DNA of 20,605 nt from Chloromonas sp. AAM2. Its lineage: Eukaryota > Chlorophyta > Chlorophyceae > Chlamydomonadales > Chlamydomonadaceae. A program made the translations under genes and the position numbers. Below are positions 15,501-20,605 of the stretch, one piece after another. The notes under the pieces are model-generated. The model searched no databases. It was given only the letters and a program-made list of their open reading frames with translations, and had not been told where the DNA came from. The stretch lies in contig QAXH01000672.1 in NCBI GenBank assembly GCA_004335635.1, positions 1-20,605 on the forward strand, given 5' to 3'. How positions within the stretch are numbered: position 1 is the stretch's first letter; each line of letters begins with the position of its first letter.

Positions 15501-18500
15501 ATGTCTGCGCCCACGCAGTTTGTGGCCGCCATGGCCAGCGGCAATCATGCTGTGGCCATCAAATTGCTCGATGCAGCAATCAAAGACGACAATTCGCTGC
15601 AGCCGCAGCTCACATGTGCATTGTATGTGAATCGAGGAGTTTGCAATTCGAGGCTGCAGTTGTATCGGAAGGCATTAAAGGTAAGGCTTCACAGATCGCA
15701 CACCAAACGTATGTTTGGCATCAACAGATTTGGGCTGGCTCATCTTATCCTCCCGACACTGCACTGCAGGATTTTGATGTGGCGCTTGCGTGTCATCCCA
15801 CCAGTATTGAAGCCCTCTATCACAAGGGTGTCGTGCTGGTAGCACTAAAGAAGCTACAGGTCAGTTTGAATGGCTGTCACAACATGCAAGCCGTTGCAGT
15901 CCAGCCATGCAACAGACTCTTGTCTTTGATTGACAAGGAGCTGAAAGCATGGCGTGCAGGAGGCTGAGCTTGCGTGGCAATCGGCCTTGGCACAGGCAAC
16001 CCTCAGCACGGATCTACACCTCATTGCAGCGCTACAGGCGGCATTGAGAAATCCAAGTGGGGTGAGTGCCCACTACACAATGATGGGCTACTTCCCGGGT
16101 GACTTATGCTGTGTTGCGTGTACAGCACGTGCGGCATTCAACTTGCCCGTCCATGGTCGTGCACAGGTGCTCCGGCAGGTTGACATGTGCGCCCACATCT
16201 GGGCTTGTGCAACCAGACCTTGGGTTTTGTCAGTCATTGCGGTCTTGCTGGCTGGCTGCGCATACTTCCTGCTCCTCCACTCCATTCAGGTGCATCCCCG
16301 CGTGCACATGCATTCCACAATACTATCCTGCCTGCCATGCCACAGGGCTGCCTCTTATGCTCTCTTTTTCTGACCCAGGCTTGCTCCTTATGCTGCTTCA
16401 AGCCTTGAATTCCATTCTTAACGTCTCGTTGGTCTTCTATCCCTGCCTGCGCACTCTTGTACAGCCGTTCCTTAGCCCAGTTGTGTTGGGTAAGCCTGGC
16501 CCTAGCCCTGTGGCAGTCTGCACTTCTCTGAGCCCGCTCCAATAGCCTAGTGCTACCGAACACGTACTCACACTCAGGTCTTCAGCTTTGTCTGTGCCCA
16601 TGTGCTGCCAGGTTGCCACAGGCATTGCAGCAGCGGGCAGCATTTACAGCGCAGCGGGTGCATCTGCAACTTCCACAGGGGCGCCAGGCTCAATGCAGCC
16701 AACCAACTCTCCTTCAACCACCGGGGCGCCCCAAGTCAGCCAGCCAGCCACTCCGCCTAATGCAGACACCCGGCTTCCTTCTGGTTCCAGCAGCAGCCCA
16801 GGGAATATTGCCAGCCCCGCAGCTACCAGCAGGGACACCAGTGCAGGACAGCAGGGCGCAGCAAGCAGATCAGGCGAGGCCACTGCAGGGGTTAGTCAGC
16901 AAGGGCAGGAGGAGGAAGAGGTCACCCTTGATTGCGCGGCAATGCAACAAGCCGCACGGGGAGACGTGCCACATCAAACTGCTGCTTCAACTAGCGGGTC
17001 TGGCACAGGGGGGCGGGCAGGGGGCACACAGTCAACAGCAGCAGGGCCAGCACCACCAAAGGCAAGGGCATGGGCTGGCAAGAATGCTGCTGGTGCGAGC
17101 GCAGCTGGCACGCAGAACGGGTCTGCAGGGGGCCGCGGGAAAGCAGGGGCGGCTGGCTCTACAGCCACGCAGGGCGCAAACAAGGTCCCCAGTGCCGCTG
17201 ATGCAGCGAAGAATGCTGCAACAATACAGCTGGCAGTGACACAGGTACGGTGCTTGGGAGGGGCTGATCTGCAGGTGTGCCAGGCGGCTTACGGCCACAT
17301 GAGGAGCTTGAAGCACGACGCATAGACAGTCAGTGCACTCAAACAAAGGGAGTTTCGTACCGGCAGCCAACTTCTAGGTTTTCGCTTGTGCATGGCTCGT
17401 TTGCATCGGCTTATCGGTACTGGCCCAGTGTGACACTGTTTGGTAATCTGAGCCTGCTTTCCATGCTACAACATGCAAACCAAGGGTGTCGTTGTGATGT
17501 CCGCAAAATGGGGATGCACTGACCTGTGTTTTGCATGTCGTTTTGCAGATCAATGCCGGTCATGTTGCTGAGGCAGAGCGTATGCTGGACACTGTGCTGG
17601 CCGGTAACCCCCAAGAGCTGGGCGCGAGGGTTGCCCGAGGCACGGCAAGGGCACTGCGGAGAGACTTGACTGGTGAGAACGGAGGTTTTCAAGCCAGAGC
17701 AATAGTTGACATCAGCAGAGCACTGATACGGGGCTGCTAGGAGGCCTGGGCTGGTTCTGGTTGCACGCACGTGTGCCTGGCTGGCTGGGTGGCTGGCTCG
17801 CCTGCATCCATATACACCATTGCCCGCATGCACACTCAGTCCCATGCAACTGTATGACCAGCCTGATGCATGCCACAGTAGATGTTGCTTTCAGTGTATG
17901 GCCGATGTCACACAAGAAAACATCACTGGTGCTGATGTCCTGGTGGAATGATGGGCACGTGCATTAGGTCTCATTGTTGATGCTTGCACGCACTTGGGCA
18001 CGCACAAGTACGCTTGTGCACTCCTTGCGCTTGACTACTGATACTTTGCGCTGAGTATACTGGTGCTGCCTGTTCACTGTTGCTAGCTTGTGCATATGCA
18101 ATCGATGCTTGTTGATGCATGTGCTGCAGTATGCTTTGTGCTGTGTGTACTTGATCAGGTGCTATTGAGGACTTCAGTGCTGCAATTGAGATCGAGCCCC
18201 GTTACGCCGACACGTGGAAGCGTCGGGGCCAGGCGCGCAGTGCTCTGGGGCAGGTGCAGGAGGCCCTGGTGGACCTGCAGAAGGCGATAGACCTGCTGCC
18301 CATGTGGGGAGAGGTGCGTGGGGCAGGTGCAGGAGGCCCTGGTGGACCTGCAGAAGGCGATAGACCTGCTGCCCATGCGGGGAGAGGTGCGTGGGGCAGG
18401 TGCAGAAGCATGAGGGGGGAATAGACTGTGTCAGTATTCTTCCAGAGGCCTGGATGCCACACATGATTGCAAAAGCATTGCAACTGTATCTGTATAAAAT

Positions 18501-20172
18501 CTGTATCTGAAAAACACAATCTGCATCAACTGTAATGGTCAGTGTGTAAGTGATCAATAGTGGCAATATGCTAATCCCTCATGACTGACGAACGAATTGC
18601 TGCCAATTCCTTGTACGGATAGCCTGATGTTAAGCGTCTTGCAAAGCCTCACATCACAGTATCTCCTATGGCAGAGTGCTTCGTCAAATCTCGACACGTG
18701 TTTTCCTGGCCCTGTTGTTGTCGCCAGGACACCGGCATGTCCCGTGCTGAGTGCTATGTGGAGAAGGGCCTGATCCACCAGAAGTCCCGGGACTACCGCA
18801 GAGCCACACAGGAGCTCAAGCAGGCGGTCAAGCTGGACGCAACCAACCACCAGGCGTGGAACCTGCTAGGACTGTCAAGGTGCGAGTTAGGACCTGCTTG
18901 CCTGAAAGCCTGGCTGTCAGCGTTGTCCGATACTCACAATGAACGGTTTCTTTGGTGCTCATGAAGACATGAACTCGATTTGGGAAGACTAACTTGTTGT
19001 TGTGTGCAGCAGACATGTTCAGTTGCTGTGATTGGCAGAGGTATCAAAGAGGAAGAAACCCTCTTGTTCAGCTGATGCGGCGTTTCTAGCAGTACGTTCT
19101 GAGCCGTATAGGCACTAGGTTTCTGGCAACAATAGGACATGCAGTGCGGTGCATGTGAAACACATGATACGTCAACCTGCTGTGCGCAGCACACATTTGG
19201 TACTAAGGGGTTTTATTGTTGTTGTTCCTGCAGCACCAGTCAGGGTGAGTTGCATGAGGGTGTGCGCGCGTACGAGCGCGCGGTGGAGCTCAAACCAGAC
19301 CTGAAGGAGGCATGGTTCAACATGGCTCAGGTAGGACACGTCACGGCATGCATGGGGGTAGGCACGAGGCACATGTGGCAGGCACATGTGGGCTGTGGGA
19401 GGACCTTGGTGCGAGGTTTCAGGCAATGGCATGTCTGTGCACTGCACTGACGTGTACAGGCCATCAGGAATGGAGGCAGGGGTTGTAGTAGCCAGACTGC
19501 CAGGAAAATGAAGTTGTGACAGCACCCGCATGTTGTACCTGGCCTGAAAATTATCACATGGGTAACATGAGGGGTTTGTAGACACCCCTCACTGTAAAAT
19601 CCATTGCGAAGCGGCTGCAATGAACTCCAGAATGAGACTAAGCTTTCCGGAAACAAGAGATCGTCAGTTAAATCTGCAGTTTGCTGCATTCTGGAAATCG
19701 ATGCAGCCACAACGCTACCGTCGCCCAGCACGCTCCCCGGCCCATAACTTGCCAACCCAGCCACCAATCGAAGCGCAAAGCAGCTCATTGGATAGCTTAC
19801 AACATGTATGATGCGATGTGATAGGCCTTAGTAGATGTTGTGCACATTCTCACGCTGATTCTCGGCTGCAAAGGTTGCCTTTGTGACGCCCATGGCCAGC
19901 CGAACCAACCCAGCAGCAATACACTGAATGGTAGCCTTCTGTCGACCTCTTAATCGTTCAGATCGGCCTGGGGGTTACAGGAACAAGACGGAACGCGGAA
20001 TTTCTTATCTCCAACAATGGTGTTACGCATGTGGGGAATAATATGTGCTGGACCAAGGCCTTACCTTCAGCGCTTCTTTGTCACATGCCTTCAGGCGCGC
20101 AAGGAGGCGGGCCTCGTGCGGGAGTCGGAGGCAGCCTTTGCTCGACTGCTGGCGCTGGAGGAGAAGGGGAAG
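15501..20172 (+). CDS. SRFR1: SRFR1/TTC13-like tetratricopeptide repeat protein (5' part, 9 exons; 3' end beyond right edge)
   Basis: Arabidopsis SRFR1 (TTC13 in animals) is a TPR scaffold that restrains effector-triggered immunity; its role in algae is unknown. Exons 15501-15680, 15770-15859, 15960-16061, 16612-17244, 17549-17672, 18159-18313, 18728-18879, 19234-19330 and 20095-20172 are all in phase, giving 537 codons before the window ends. Residues 1-124 form an N-terminal TPR block (GNHAVAIKLLDAAI, then DFDVALACHPTSIEALYHKG). Residues 125-335 (exon 4) are a low-complexity Ala/Gly/Ser/Thr linker with an acidic EEEE patch. From 336 a second TPR array starts: GHVAEAERMLDTVLAGNP, GAIEDFSAAIEIEPRYADTW, KRRGQARSALG, RRATQELKQAVKLDATNHQAW, GVRAYERAVELKPDLKEAW, ESEAAFARLLALEE. 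This N-terminal-TPR / linker / TPR layout and the KRRGQAR stretch match SRFR1 as remembered. The start ATG at 15501 has no in-frame ATG just upstream. Exon 6 ends in a 73-bp tandem duplication. Introns 16062-16611, 17673-18158 and 19331-20094 contain nothing coding that I can support. Confidence 0.85.
18247..18405 (+). repeat. 73-bp tandem duplication across the exon 6/intron border of the TPR gene
   Basis: Copies at 18247-18319 and 18320-18392 differ at one base (T at 18305, C at 18378). A third partial copy (GGGGCAGGTGCAG) starts at 18393. Each full copy carries the last 67 bp of exon 6 plus its GTGCGT donor. The 73-bp length is not a multiple of three, so simple read-through of copy 2 shifts frame into exon 7. 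Confidence 0.97.
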
Positions 20173-20355
20173 GTGAGCTCATGCCAACCGTCAACTGTGT
20201 CGCTTCAGTTGGCGTCAGTTGCGATCATGTCTCCCATCATTATTGCACGCCAATGTCATGATTGTCGGTCAATTTGGATGATGGCTGAGATATGGCATGT
20301 CGCTGTTTGCGTACTGGCACACATAAACATAGCAGGTGCCAAACTTACATGGCAA

Positions 20356-20397
20356 TGCAGCATGGTGTTGTTGCAGCATGGTGTTGTTGCAGCATGG
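20356..20397. repeat. 16-bp tandem repeat, about 2.6 copies
   Basis: The unit GCAGCATGGTGTTGTT starts at 20357 and 20373 and partially at 20389, in the TPR-gene intron after exon 9. Confidence 0.9.
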
Positions 20398-20413
20398 CAT
20401 CGGGTTCTGATGT

Positions 20414-20605
20414 TGATCAGCGTATGGGTTTTCTGTGCAAAGCATGTCTGATCAGCGTATGGGTTTTCTGTGCAAAGCATGTCTGATCAGCGTATGGGTT
20501 TTCTGTGCAAAGCATGTCTGATCAGCGTATGGGTTTTCTGTGCAAAGCATGTCTGATCAGCGTATGGGTTTTCTGTGCAAAGCATGTCTGATCAGCGTAT
20601 GGGTT
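20414..20605. repeat. 35-bp tandem repeat, at least 5.5 copies, running off the right edge
   Basis: Units beginning TGATCAGCGTATGGG start at 20414, 20449, 20484, 20519, 20554 and 20589 and are identical as far as visible. The array lies in the TPR-gene intron after exon 9, and its true length cannot be seen. Perfect identity suggests recent expansion or an assembly edge in a collapsed minisatellite. Confidence 0.98.

Noticed and set aside
18314..18386. Second copy of the 73-bp repeat as a separate 20-codon cassette exon after the normal donor
   Set aside because: The intervening intron would be only 13 nt, too short for splicing; the 73-nt intron route is the only feasible use.

Overview
The window looks like nuclear DNA of a green alga (Chlorophyta). 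The genes are split into many short exons of 30-200 bp, with GT-AG introns typically 200-1000 bp long. Donors are mostly GTGAG/GTGCG/GTAAG and acceptors mostly GCAG. There is a complete plant/algal-type arginine biosynthesis gene with a plausible plastid-targeting first exon, and an SRFR1/TTC13-type TPR gene. Base composition is moderate, so it is less GC-extreme than Chlamydomonas; a trebouxiophyte-like alga is a reasonable guess, but the sequence does not prove the lineage. I see no bacterial, plasmid, phage or CRISPR features.

Four protein genes can be assembled from exon homology and splice phase. (1) Minus strand, 5567 down to the left edge: ten exons of an SDA1 homologue (60S ribosome biogenesis and export), with the C-terminal part outside the window. 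(2) Plus strand, 5848-11526: a complete 13-exon argininosuccinate lyase, head-to-head with SDA1 across about 280 bp between start codons. (3) Plus strand, 11984-14046: a five-exon gene for a secreted protein. Its cysteine-rich N-terminal half resembles the plant eight-cysteine (lipid-transfer-like) pattern and its C-terminal half is a long glycine-rich tail. I could not assign it to a named gene. (4) Plus strand, 15501 to the right edge: nine exons of an SRFR1/TTC13-like tetratricopeptide protein, 3' end outside the window. The stretch 14047-15500 is intergenic or untranslated.

The four genes are not an operon and have no obvious joint pathway. The only physical coupling is the shared SDA1/ASL intergenic promoter region.

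The most interesting structure lies in the repeats. A 164-bp almost perfect inverted repeat brackets two SDA1 exons. A 73-bp tandem duplication across an exon/intron border of the TPR gene creates a potential new GT-AG intron with two nearly equivalent splicing routes. A short telomere-like block is flanked by 10-bp direct repeats. Intron repeats with 26-, 44-, 16- and 35-bp periods are also present. Exon coordinates were worked out by eye from reading frame, splice signals and remembered family sequences; no alignment or RNA evidence was available.
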